Source: Desmodus rotundus (lineage: Eukaryota; Chordata; Mammalia; Chiroptera; Phyllostomidae). Taken from it: 64,000 nt of DNA. Shown piece by piece: positions 37,660 through 47,185 of the stretch; position 1 is the stretch's first letter; each line of letters starts with the position of its first letter. The stretch is from assembly GCF_022682495.2 (NCBI RefSeq), contig NC_071399.1, positions 57,342,873 through 57,406,872 on the forward strand. Reading direction: 5' to 3'. The notes beneath the pieces are model-generated. The model did no database searches and was not told where the DNA came from. It saw only the letters and a program-made list of their open reading frames with translations. A program made the position numbers and the translations under genes.

Positions 37660-38325
37660 CAGCCCCTTCTTGCCTGTAAGGTCTCTTTTGAGAAATCAGC
37701 TGACAGTCTTATGGGAACCCCTTTTTAGGTAACTGTGTTCTTTTCTCTTGCTGCTTTTAATATTCTCTCCTTCTGTTTAATGTAGTGATGATGTGCTTTG
37801 GTGTGTTCCTCCTTGGGTCCAGCTTCTTTGGGACTCTCTGAGCTTCCTGGACTTCCTGGAAGTCTATTTCCTTTGCCAGACTAGGGAAGTTCTCCTTCAT
37901 TATTTGTTCAAATAAGTTTTTAATTTTTTGTTCTTCCTCTTCTCCTCTGGCACCCTTATAATTCAGATGTTGGAACATTTCAAGATGTTCTGGAGGTTCC
38001 TAAGCCTCTCCTCATTTTTCCAAATTCTTGTTTCTTCATTCTTTTCTGGTTGGATGTTTCTTTCTTCCTTCTGTTCCACACCGTTGATTTGAGTCCCACT
38101 TTCCTTTGCATCACTACTGGTTCCCTGTACATTTTCCCTTGTTTCTCTTAGCATAGGCTTCACTTTTTAATCTAGTTTTTGAACAAATTCAACCAATTCT
38201 GTGAGCGTCTTGATAACCAGTGTTTTGAACTGTGCATCCTATAGGTTGGCTATCTCTTCCTCTCTTAGTTGTATTTTTTCTGGAGCTTTGAAGTGTTCTG
38301 TCATTTGGGCCTTTTTTTTTTTTTT
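37660..38325 (-). pseudogene. HAL1 ORF1 remnant
   Basis: On the minus strand, pieces of an L1 ORF1p-like protein can be read in changing frames: KAPEKIQLREEEIANL (about 38290-38240), a hydrophilic stretch (38163-37963), NLFEQIMKENFPSLAKEIDF and VQEAQRVPKKLDPRR (about 37920-37800), and the C-terminal KETLQAR block near 37690-37660. Frameshifts separate the pieces, so no full ORF1p is made. In intact HAL1s this protein would package the RNA for L1 reverse transcriptase. Confidence 0.75.
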
Positions 38326-38705
38326 TGGTCTTGGTGTGTCTGTTACTTTAAGGGGCAGAGCCTTAGGTGTTCCCGGGGCGGGGTAACGCTGGTCCGCTGT
38401 GCTGTGATGCTGTACCTGGGGGAGGGGCCGAGAGGGAGCAATGGCACCTGCTCCACTGGATTTCAATCTTTCGCTTCACTACCCACAATCAAACTGGGCC
38501 CCTCTGGTGCTGGTTCCTGAGTGTGTGGGCTTGTCCACACCCTAGGCCCCTGTGGGTCTCTCCAACGACCTCTCCTGTGAGGCTGGGAGTCTCTACTGCT
38601 TCCGCCCCAACCCCCACGGGCGTTTTCAATCAGAGGTTTGAGGCTTTATTTCTCTATGCTGGAGCCCTGGTTTACGCGGTCTGCTTTGCTCCCCGCCATT
38701 CATCA

Positions 38706-38885
38706 GGTTTATCTGTGCAAGAGTGTCGGGCTGCGGGGTCTGCTACCCACCTCTCTGCCTGCCCAGTTCTCTGCCACTCTGAGTCCGGCCCTCTCGGTTT
38801 ATCTGTGCACGAATGTGGGGCCACAGGGTCTGCTAGTGGTCACACTGCCTGCCCCACTGGTCCCACACTCTGCCAGTCTTGGTCC
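38706..38885 (-). repeat. 90-bp tandem duplication in the HAL1 5' region
   Basis: Two head-to-tail units begin with GGTTTATCTGTGCA at 38706 and 38796. They are similar but clearly diverged, so the duplication may be part of the source element. Repeated promoter monomers are known in L1 5' regions of other mammals. Confidence 0.75.
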
Positions 38886-39133
38886 CGCCACGGCCACGGG
38901 AGTCCTCTCCACCCTGGTGCCTGTCTCCGCCCCTCCTACCGGTCTGGATGTATGTTTCAAACTTCCTTGCCATTCGATTTTCTGTCAGTTCTGGTTGTGC
39001 AAGGAGGCGCAGTGTGTCTACGTATGCCGCCATCTTGGTTCTCCTAAAACACTTAAATATAAGTCATGACACCGCTAAGTCCTAGAGGAGAAAATAGGCT
39101 GCAAAATTTGATATTCCAGACAGCGATATTTTC

Positions 39134-39511
39134 TCTCTTTTTTGCCATTTTATTTTATTTTTTAATTAAACATTTTTTATTGTTGTTCAATTACAGTTGC
39201 CTGCATTTTCTCCCCACCCCTCCACCCCACCCCAGCCAAACCCACCTCCCTCCTCTGTATCCACCCTCCCCCTTGGTTTTGTCCATGTGTCCTTTATAGT
39301 AGTTCCTGAAAACCCCTCTACCCACTATCCCCTCCCCACTCCCCTCTGGTTATTGTTAGATTGCTCTTGACTTCAGTGTGTCTGGTTATATTTTGTTTGC
39401 TTTTTTCTTTTGTTGATTAGGTCCCAGTTAAAGGTGAGATCATATGGTATTTGTCCCTCACTGCTTGGCTTATTTCACTTAGGATAATGCTCTCCAGTTC
39501 CATCCTTGTAG
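39134..39511 (-). mobile_element. L1 3' end inserted in the old L1 ORF2
   Basis: Flanking 14-mers ACAGCGATATTTTC (39120-39133) and GCAGTAATATTTTC (39512-39525) are an imperfect duplication of the ORF2 target. The insert is antisense L1: T-rich start, TTGTTCAATTACAGTTGCCTG, C-rich 3' UTR, then the ORF2 end up to a TCTCCAGTTCCATCC block. Confidence 0.92.
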
Positions 39512-39645
39512 GCAGTAATATTTTCAATGACATGTTCCCTAGAGCACGGGACATAAAGGAAAGAATAAACAAATGGGACTTCATCAAAATAAAAAACTCC
39601 TGCACAGCAAAAGAAAATATCTGGTTTTCTTTAGAGAACCAAAAC

Positions 39646-39692
39646 ATATGGTTGGTTCCCTAAATGAAAAGGATTTAGGGAACCAACCATAT
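39646..39692. repeat. Perfect 20-bp inverted repeat (hairpin) in the old ORF2
   Basis: The arms ATATGGTTGGTTCCCTAAAT (39646-39665) and its exact complement (39673-39692) surround a 7-base loop, GAAAAGG. The corresponding part of the young L1 (near 50265-50290) has only one arm-like sequence, so this copy gained a palindrome. Confidence 0.95.
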
Positions 39693-40675
39693 TGGAAAAT
39701 ATATTTGCCAATGATACCTTGGACAAGGATCTGATCTCCGAAATATATAAAGAACTCACTTACCTCCACTCCAGGAAGACAAACAACCCAATTAAAAAAT
39801 GGGCAAAGGGCCTGAACAGATACTTCTCCAAGGAGGATATACAGAGGACCTGGAGACATATGGTAGAATGCTCAGCATCACTATCCATGAGAAAGAACAA
39901 ATTAAAACCAAAAGGAGATACCCCTTCACACGAGTGAGAATGACCACTGTATACAGTCAATGAACAACTAGTGCTGGCAAGCTTGTGGTGAAAAGGGAAC
40001 CCTAGTACATTATTGGTGGGAATGCACACTGTTGCAGCCACTGTGGAAAACAGTATGGAATTTCCTCAGAAAACCAAAATTGGAACTGCGTTTTGATCCA
40101 GCAATTTCACTGCTGGGATTATCCCCCAGGAATCCTGAAACACCAATTCAAAAGAACTTGGGCACCCCAATGTGCATAGCAGGACAATTTCCAATAGCCA
40201 AGTGCTAGAAGCAATCTAACTGCCTGTCAGGAAATGAGTGGACAAAAAAACTATGGTACATTTACACAATGGAATTCTACAAAGCAAAAAGAAAGAAGGA
40301 GCTCCTACCCTTCACAACAGCATGGATGGAATTGGAGAGCATTATGCTGACTGAAATAAGCCAGTCAATGAAAGACAAATGCCATATGATCTCATCTATA
40401 AGTGGAACCTAATCAACAAAACAAAACAAGAGAGCAAAATACAACCAGAGACATGGAAATAAAGAAGAAACTGACAGTAACCAGAGGGGAAGGTGAAGGG
40501 GGATGACAAGGGAAAGAAGTGGAAGGGACATCAAGGAACATTTATAAAGGACCCATGGACAATAACAAAGAGCAGTGGGATTGAGCGTGACAGGTGGGGG
40601 TGTGTTGGATGGGGGGAAGTGGTGGTGGCAAATGGAGACAACTGTACTTCAACAACAATAAAATATATTTAAATA

Positions 40676-41031
40676 AGAAAAAACTGAACTCACATGTTAA
40701 TTTCATCAGCCTCATTTTACCATATTAGATTATCCATTAAATTTGAACTATTTCCTTAGGATATCAGAATGATTTATTTTGAAATAAATTGCTTTTATTA
40801 AACATGCAGAAATATGAGATGAATATTTCCCAAAATGCAAACATAAATTTAAATATATTTTCAAAGCAGCAATTATGTAACATTTCCCAGTATTTCACGG
40901 TGGCCTCAAAAATCAATTTGATTTCCCAACTGAATGAACATTCTCATACCTTTTTACTTATTCAATGAAGAAACAAGTGGATTTTAATTTATGATTATAC
41001 TGTATAGTTTTCACCAGGGGAAGGATCGGAG

Positions 41032-41033
<2 letters not shown>
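40676..41033. other. Unassigned AT-rich DNA
   Basis: No gene or repeat was recognised between the L1 tail and the microsatellite. Confidence 0.45.
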
Positions 41034-41069
<36 letters not shown>

Positions 41070-41216
41070 TTAAATATATGTGTATATATATACATATATT
41101 TACAAATACAAATATATATACATATATTTACAAATACAAATGCATATATGTATTTATATGTACATATATATTTAAATATATATAAATATATGTACTATAT
41201 AAATATATATAATTTT
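41034..41216. repeat. Compound (TG)n/(TA)n microsatellite
   Basis: A (TG)n run of about 14 units (41039-41067) is followed by TA-rich units and two near-identical 'CATATATTTACAAATACAAAT' segments in tandem. Confidence 0.92.
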
Positions 41217-41716
41217 AAAATTTTCCCTTAAAAGTCTAATTTACCTTCAATGAATATTAAGTTCATCCCATGTTATTTGTTCCTTGGGCTAAATGAATAG
41301 ATTGTGTAAATTTTCATTACTAGTTGTTTCATAAATGGAAACAAAACTTCCTTTAAAATAAAATTTCAATCAAATATTTTAGGTTAAATTATGTACTGCA
41401 GTAATGAAACTATTAGAGTGTATATTTATACCCATAGTTCCAGAAATGGAAAGAACCACCCTCCCCCCAAAGGAACTTCTCAGGAGTACATCCCTAATTC
41501 CTATTCCTTCACCATTAGTAGATGATTACTTACTATGTTTTAATTGTATATTGTCATCTCAAATATTGAAACCTATTTTCTGGACCAGACAATTGTAAAT
41601 GAATGTATACAAAATGCTATATAAAGTGTATTATTATATTTAGGCATAAAAGCAAGTCTAGAATTATGAATATTCTGCTTTGGTCATTGAACAAAATTCT
41701 CTCAATTACTGATACA
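41217..41716. other. Unassigned AT-rich DNA
   Basis: No gene or repeat was recognised. Confidence 0.45.
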
Positions 41717-41730
41717 TTTATTCCCCATTT

Positions 41731-41948
41731 TCCCCTAGCTGTTGTGGCTCAATGGATTGAGTGCAAGCCTGCAAACTAAAGTGTCTCTAGTTCAATTCCT
41801 AGTCAGAGCTCATGTCTGTGTTACAGGCTGGGTCCCCGGCAGGGGGCGTGTGAGAGGCAACCACACATTCATGTTTCTCTCCCTCTGTTTCTCCCTCCCT
41901 TCCCCTCTCTCTAGAAATAAATAAATAAAATCTAAAAAAAAAATAAAT
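41731..41948 (+). mobile_element. Ves SINE
   Basis: Duplications (TTTATTCCCCATTT near 41717; AAATTTCCCCATTT near 41945) flank it. The tRNA-like head reads TGTGGCTCAATGGATTGAG and TAGTTCAATTCCTAGTC. The body has 'GGTCCCCGGCAGGGGGCGTG', and the tail CTCTCCCTC...AATAAAATCTAAAAAA. A polymerase III promoter is implied by the A- and B-box-like blocks. Confidence 0.95.
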
Positions 41949-41958
41949 TTCCCCATTT

Positions 41959-42289
41959 AAAGTACTCTAAATAAGTATTCTAAAGTACTCTAAACCATTC
42001 AACTTCTAATAGAATAATACTACAGTAAAGACATGGCATAATAGAAACAACAAACTATGGGGTTATTTTACTTCAAAATCTCAGTTGTTTTATTCATATG
42101 ACTCATTGATTCATAGGCTTCTCTACCTCAGCTCTCCTAGAGAGCTACAAACCAATATTTACCAAACACATGTGTAACTTGACATGAAATTTTATATATT
42201 TTAAATATATGACAAAATGTAGATAATAAAAATGAACATTAAGCATTTTATTTTTTGAAATTTGTTATGTAAAAATAAGTATTTTCTTA
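41959..42289. other. Unassigned AT-rich DNA
   Basis: No gene or repeat was recognised, apart from a repeated 'TAAAGTACTCTAAA' motif near 41958-41996. Confidence 0.4.
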
Positions 42290-42595
42290 TATTAATACCT
42301 TTACCCTTCTCACCCAGCCTCAAACCCCTCCCTTTCTGACAGTTTCAGTCTGTTCTCTGTATCTATGAGTCTGTTTCTATTTTGTTTGTTCGCATTTTTG
42401 TTTATTAGATTTCACATACAAGTACAATCATATGATACCAATCTTTCTCTGACTGACTCATTTCACTTAGCACACATAATATTCTCCAGGTCCATCTGTG
42501 CTCCCACAAATGGCAATGGAATACTACTCAGCTGTAAAAAGAAACCTATATAATTTTATTAACCGATGTCACCACATTAATTTTATTTAAGAAAT
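42290..42595 (+). mobile_element. Old L1 3' end with internal inversion
   Basis: Bases about 42300-42512 are antisense L1 3' UTR/ORF2 end ('GTATCTATGAGTCTGTTTCT', TCATTTCACTTAGCACACAT). At about 42513 the orientation flips to sense (AATGGAATACTACTCAGCTG), then jumps to an L1 3' end (ATTTTATTAACCGATGTCACC). The arrangement fits twin priming with an internal deletion. No duplication was confirmed. Confidence 0.62.
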
Positions 42596-42599
42596 ATCT

Positions 42600-42934
42600 T
42601 TAATTCTCAAAAACAACTTTTAGATATTTGGAATATCATGTTGAAATTTGGTTTTATTATAAGTGAAGAGTTATTGCAAAAATCACACTGTAATATCATT
42701 TTAAGATCCACAAAGAATGTGACATATGAATCTTGGCTCATCATTGAGGAGAAAAGTTCAGAGTAATTGTTTTGTTTCCTTTAAGGAAAACTAAAAAACA
42801 AACAATCAAACAAAAACTCATGCAATAGTGAAAACTGTATCTAACTTTCAGTTAGTCTGAAACATATTTTAATTTTTAATCATTTATATGTTTATATACA
42901 CTGTATTTGTTAAGAAGTTAAATTTGTATATACT
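42600..42934. other. Unassigned AT-rich DNA
   Basis: No gene or repeat was recognised. Confidence 0.45.
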
Positions 42935-43025
42935 AAATTCTGGGAGGGAGGGGGATTTGGTTGGGGTGGGGTGGAGGGATGGAGAGAAAAGGCATACAAC
43001 TGTAACTGAATAACAATAATATTTT
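42935..43025 (+). mobile_element. Very short L1 tail
   Basis: Sense L1 3' UTR only: GGGAGGGGGATTTGG, the TGGGGTGGGGTGGAGGGATGG block, CAACTGTAACTGAATAAC and an A/T-rich tail. AAGTTAAAT occurs on both sides (near 42915 and 43029), a possible but short duplication. Confidence 0.8.
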
Positions 43026-43114
43026 TTAAAGTTAAATACTTTATCATGAGTATAATTAATAACTTTAAAATGTTTGATAAAGTTAAAAATATATAATTGT
43101 GGTGAGCAATAAAA

Positions 43115-43425
43115 CATGTAAATTAAAAACTACAGAAACAGAATGAATTGTTTGAGGTAAATGAAAACTGTAAGACTAACATTAAGCAAAGAAAAAAAGA
43201 GAGACTCATTGACACAGATAACAAACAGTATGGTGATTACCAGAGGGAAAGGGGCTGAGGGAAGGTAGAGGGAAAAGAAGGGATAAATGGTGATGGAAGG
43301 AGACTTGACTTGGAGTGGTAAGTACACAGTACAATATACAGATGATGTACTATAGAATTATACACCTGAAACCTGTATAATTTTATTAACCAATGTCAGT
43401 CCAATAAATTCGTTTAATTTTTTAA
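43115..43425 (+). mobile_element. Old L1 3' end
   Basis: Sense L1 3' UTR of an older subfamily: GTGATTACCAGAGGGAAAGG, a GATGGAAGGAGACTTGACTT block, AGATGATGTACTATAGAATT, and the end ATTTTATTAACCAATGTCAG with CCAATAAATTCG. The same 3' end occurs near 4.43 and 42.57 kb. Confidence 0.75.
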
Positions 43426-43429
43426 AATT

Positions 43430-44119
43430 ACATATTAATAGTTTTCAAGTGTAGAATACACTTCTATGATACATCATCTGTATCATAGAATTGTGTGTGC
43501 TAAAATCTTGACATCTTACAATTAACAATCCTAAGTAACATCAATTTATAGGCTTAATATGCTGTAATGTATTAAAGGTAATTTTGTCTTTCAATTTTTT
43601 TTTTTAATTTCTTCTGCAGAGTCTAATTTGACTTTGTAGCTGGAAGACATTTTGTTACTGGAAGTATTATATGCCATGTATATCCTATAAGTATCAAAAT
43701 CATCTACTAAAAATATTTCTTATCTTACCCAATCTGATTAATGTATCATGTTAAAAAAATAATTGTTTTCATTATTATTTTGTTTGTTTCTGATGGGACT
43801 GGGACTATTTTTCTTTACTTGAAATGCTTTCTTATAACTGAATTGTTCAAAAAGTCATCAGTAGATAATCTATAAATATTTTCAATAATTTTATTGAGCA
43901 ATTGAAAGTTAAAATTGATCTTATTTTCCAACACTTATTTCATAAATTATTTGCCTGCTGAAAAGTAAAATTTCTCAATTTTAAAAATAATTTTAGTGAT
44001 TTGATTGTATCAGCAGAAATGTTTCCGAAGGCCAACCTATTCAAAAATATTTTTAAAAATACCTTCAATTTGTTTTTGAAGTTAGCACAAACATCTATCT
44101 ACAATTCAATAATGCTTTT
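43430..44119. other. Unassigned AT-rich DNA with a small hairpin
   Basis: No gene is seen. At 43462-43490 the 10-base arms TTCTATGATA and TATCATAGAA flank a 9-base loop. Part of this resembles an inverted copy of the nearby L1 end at 43336-43359. Confidence 0.5.
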
Positions 44120-44134
44120 AATATTTCAACCAGT

Positions 44135-44358
44135 TAGCCCTGGCTGGTGTAGCTCAGTGGATTGAGCATGGGCCTGCAAACCAAAAGGTTGCAGGTTCAA
44201 TTCCCAGTCAGGGCACATGCTTGGTTGTGGGCTAGGTCCCCAGTAGGGGGCATGAGAGACAACCACACATTGATGTTTCTCTCCCTCTCTTTCTCCTTCC
44301 CTTCCCCTCTCTAGAAAATAAGTAAATAAAATCTTTTTTAAAAAGAAAATCATTAAAA
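44135..44358 (+). mobile_element. Ves SINE (young-looking copy)
   Basis: Flanked by AATATTTCAACCAGT (44120-44134) and AATATTTCAATCAGT (44359-44373). The head TAGCCCTGGCTGGTGTAGCTC and the B-box-like GGTTCAATTCCCAGTC are intact. The body has 'GGTCCCCAGTAGGGGGCATG' and the tail CTCTCCCTCTCTTTCTCC...AATAAAATCTTTTTTA. It is the best reference copy of the family in this window. Confidence 0.97.
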
Positions 44359-44621
44359 AATATTTCAATCAGTGAAGATAAGTACTGTTTTTGCCATTCT
44401 ATGACTAACAGTGGTATATCTCAAAAGTGTTGTATGACTATGAACATCCCTGATATACCATGTTGCTTCTTCACAGACACAAAACAACACATCATGGCAT
44501 TTCATCTTCATTTCATTGTAAACATAAAATTTATTTTGAAGAATACAGAACTAAACCAGAACAGTATAAATAGATTATTTCTGTTTACACATGCATATGA
44601 CTTAGTTGAATTTAAAAAATA

Positions 44622-46214
44622 GGATTGGCAATTGGAAGATGGCAGCGAGATAGGTGGGAGCAGAGTCCACTTCCCCTCAACACCAGTGAAACACCTAGCT
44701 GATCTGAGGAACAGAGCGAACAGCCAATGGTATTCCAGCATATATGAAGATTGGAGACCAAAGATAGAGGACATTGAAAGATCTGATGCTAAGAAGAGTG
44801 CTTAAGGACAATAAGGTCCCTGGGACCTGTGCAGGGACCAGGGCGGCTGATGCCCCCGGCCAGGGCGCAGGGTCTGCTGCAGGATTCTTGGGACAGAGCC
44901 AGGCTGGGCTGTGTGAGCAGCCAGGTGCTTGTTTGGACCAGGGGGGCTTGAATAGGAAGAATTTCTCAAAAAGAAAAAGAAAATAGAGGCACTAAGCAGC
45001 TAGTTAGAGAACTCTCCACAGCAGCCGCGGCCTCTGGCACCTCTCCCCCCTCAGCCCCTGGACGGTGAAGGCAGGATAAGCAGCCCCAGCACTCACCTGC
45101 AGCCCGGTTGAACACACCCAGATTAGCGAACTGGGGGCCCACAACTGAAACCCCAGCTGGCCGCCCACACCTGAAACCCTGGCGGGGTGCCCACACTTGA
45201 AACCTCGGGTGGGTGCACACAGGGAGCAGAGGCTAGCTGCCCCACACACAGGCACAAAGCGATCAACACCCTGGCTGCCTGGGAGCAACCACACCTAAAA
45301 GCACTGGTTCTGAACAACTCCTGCGCACAGAGCCCTGCAGGGCCGACTGGCTCCCTAGGACTAAGGCAGAACACCCAGCAGAGGGGAGCTGCAGGGCTAG
45401 GGGAGACTGCATTCCCCAGAAAGACTCGACCAAGTAGGGTGCTGAACTACCCCATAGCAGCACCGAGAGCCCCTAGCCTCTAAGATAGCAAAGAGCAAGA
45501 AGGGGGAGTGTGAGTTGCCCCTAATTGGTGCAACTCAAGGACAGCCCAACTGGTGAACTAAAGGCCTAGTGGGGAGGAGAAGGACCCTGAGGAACTGGAC
45601 TGGAGGATGAACAACAGTGAAGAATGTGGCTCAGAAAGGGAGAAAAGTGAAACCAATCCCTCCAACCACCCCCTCCTGTTTCACAGACAGGAAGACCAGC
45701 AGAACTAACCTGACTGATTTAAAGCCAGCAGAAGACTTATTTTTCTCTCCTTTCCCCCTGAATTCCTTCTTCCTTTCTGTCCTTCTTTCTTTTTTTATTC
45801 CTTCTTCATTCCATCCTTTACCTTTTTTATTCCTTCTTCCTACCTTCTTTTATTTATTCTTTTGTTTTAATTTTTGTTAAAATTCCTTCTTATCTGGCCT
45901 CCGATCTTTCTTTATTCCCTCTTCCTTCCTTCCTTTCCTTTTCTATTCCCTTTTTCCCTCCTTCCCTTCTCCTCCCCCCCCCCTTTCTCTTTTTCCCACA
46001 GGTGAGACAATAAAACCTGGAGTGCTGAAAAGACCAGAGTTAGACCGTGTTAGATCCATAAATGTCAGCTCAAGAGCAATGAGCACAGGAGATTAAGGAG
46101 ACAGCACCACTGAATCCCATTGGCATTCTACCATAGGAGTTCATACCATAAACCTAGGGAGTCAGAATAGATCAATTTAAGAAGCAGAGGCTAACAAGAA
46201 GAGTCTCACAAACA
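44622..46214 (+). promoter_or_regulatory. 5' UTR / internal promoter region of the young L1
   Basis: GC-rich for the window (44640-45720), with three 26-bp-period tandem units near 45137-45215 (GCCCACAACTGAAACC and variants at 45137, 45163 and 45189). A T/C-rich block (45740-46000) follows. The opening AAGATGGC contains the core of a YY1-type site, which in human L1 sets the transcription start. Whether this copy still drives transcription cannot be read from the sequence. Confidence 0.75.
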
Positions 46215-47139
46215 ATGGGAAGACAAAGAAACAATCCCCAAATGAAAGGAAGGGAGGAAGCCTCAGAAAGAATGCTAACTGAAAAACAAGCAAGTCAACT
46301 ATCAGATACTGAGTTCAAAGCAATGGTTATCAGGAAGCTCACTGAGCTCACAGGGAACTACCAGAAACTACAGGCAAACTACAATGAACTCACTGCAAAC
46401 TATATCAACATGAAAAAGGAAATAGAAACTATCAACAAGGGCCAAGAGGAAATGAAGAATACAATTTCTGAACTGAAGAACACAGTAGAAGAAATGAAAA
46501 GCAGACTTGATGAAGCAGAGGTTCAGATCAGTGAGCTGGAGGACAAAGTAGAAAAAAAACACCCAGAAAGAGCAAGAAAAGGAAAAGAGGCCCAGAAGGA
46601 ATGAAGAGGGATTAAGAGAAATGCAGGACAACATGAAACGTAATAATATCCGTATAATAGGAATACCAGAAGGAGAATAAGAAGAGCAAGGGATAGAAAA
46701 CCTGTTTGAAAAAGTAATGATGGAAAATTTCCCTAATCTGATGAGAGGAAAAGTCACCCAAATCCAGGAGACACAGAGAGTCCCAAGCAAGAGGAACACA
46801 AACAGGCCCACTGCCAGACACATCATAATTAAAATGGGAAAATTCTAAGACAAAGACAGGATCTTAAAGGCAGCAAGGGAGAAATAGGAAGTAACATACA
46901 AGGGAGCCCCAATAAGGTTAGCAACTGACTTCTCAATGGAAACGCTCCAAGCCAGAAGAGAATGGCAAAAAATATTCCAAGAAATGAGAACCAGAGGCCT
47001 GCAACCAAGACTACTTTACCCAGAAAGTCTCTCAATCAAGATAGAAGGCCAAATAAAGAGTTTTCCGGGAAAAATAAGTATAAAACAGTACACTTCCACC
47101 AAACCAGCTCTGCAAGAGATGCTAAAGGGACTTCTTTAA
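46215..47139 (+). pseudogene. L1 ORF1 (RNA-binding chaperone), frameshifted
   Basis: It starts MGRQRNNPQMKGREEASERM and carries a long coiled coil (residues about 45-115; heptads such as MKNTISELKNTVEEMKSRL), which trimerises ORF1p. The frame shifts at or just after an A8 run (46552-46559), and the first frame ends with TGA at 46604. The RRM and C-terminal domain follow in the next frame, ending LLYPESLSIKIEGQ...LQEMLKGLL with TAA at 47137-47139. In that second frame there are stops at 46678, 46846 and 46885. Total length is about 308 codons, near the family norm of about 330. Confidence 0.9.
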
Positions 47140-47185
47140 GGAAAGGAAGGACAAGAGAAAGAGAGAGGAACACAGGTAGGAAAAA

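Larger units (their letters stand above)
37079..39044 (-). mobile_element. Complete HAL1 (half-L1), 1966 bp, inserted in the old L1
   Basis: Imperfect 14-bp duplications flank it: TAAAACACTTACAT at 37065-37078 and TAAAACACTTAAAT at 39045-39058, matching the expected L1 target sequence. On the minus strand it runs from AGGAGAACCAAGATGGCGGC, through a CpG-rich 5' region of about 700 bp with two 90-bp tandem units, an internal A16 run (38311-38326), an ORF1-like region, and a 3' UTR with an A-rich tail at 37080-37090. No ORF2 is present. It is homologous to the + strand HAL1 at 15.36 kb. Retained CpGs suggest a fairly recent insertion, certainly later than the L1 it interrupts. Confidence 0.9.
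33267..40410 (+). pseudogene. ORF2 remnant of the old L1 (endonuclease-reverse transcriptase), split by insertions
   Basis: The start context (AAATGGCAATGAATAAG, ATG at 33267) matches the young ORF2 start at 47186. The endonuclease region covers about 33267-34000 and the reverse-transcriptase region about 34550-35340, including an open stretch of about 200 codons at 34571-35176 with WRPISLMYIDAKI, GFIPGM and DVEKAFDKVQH. The tract near 35320 has lost the clean FADD reading. The C-terminal part continues at 36513-37078, 39045-39133 and 39512-40410. Many stops and three large insertions make it inactive. Confidence 0.82.
30257..40675 (+). mobile_element. Old, near-full-length L1 carrying four nested insertions
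   Basis: One L1 on the + strand can be followed from its 5' region (about 30257-32640), through a C-terminal ORF1 remnant (32641-33175), ORF2 (33267 to about 40410) and the 3' UTR with an ACAACAATAAAATA tail (about 40675). It is interrupted by an antisense L1 tail (about 30796-31027), an LTR unit (35558-36506), an antisense HAL1 (37079-39044) and another antisense L1 tail (39134-39511). Removing them leaves about 6.9 kb, the length of a full L1. It is more decayed than the L1 at 44.6 kb. The 5' boundary is approximate because I found no convincing duplication. Confidence 0.82.

Noticed and set aside
41040..41231. Val/Cys- and Tyr/Ile-rich short frames
   Set aside because: They are translations of the (TG)n/(TA)n microsatellite.
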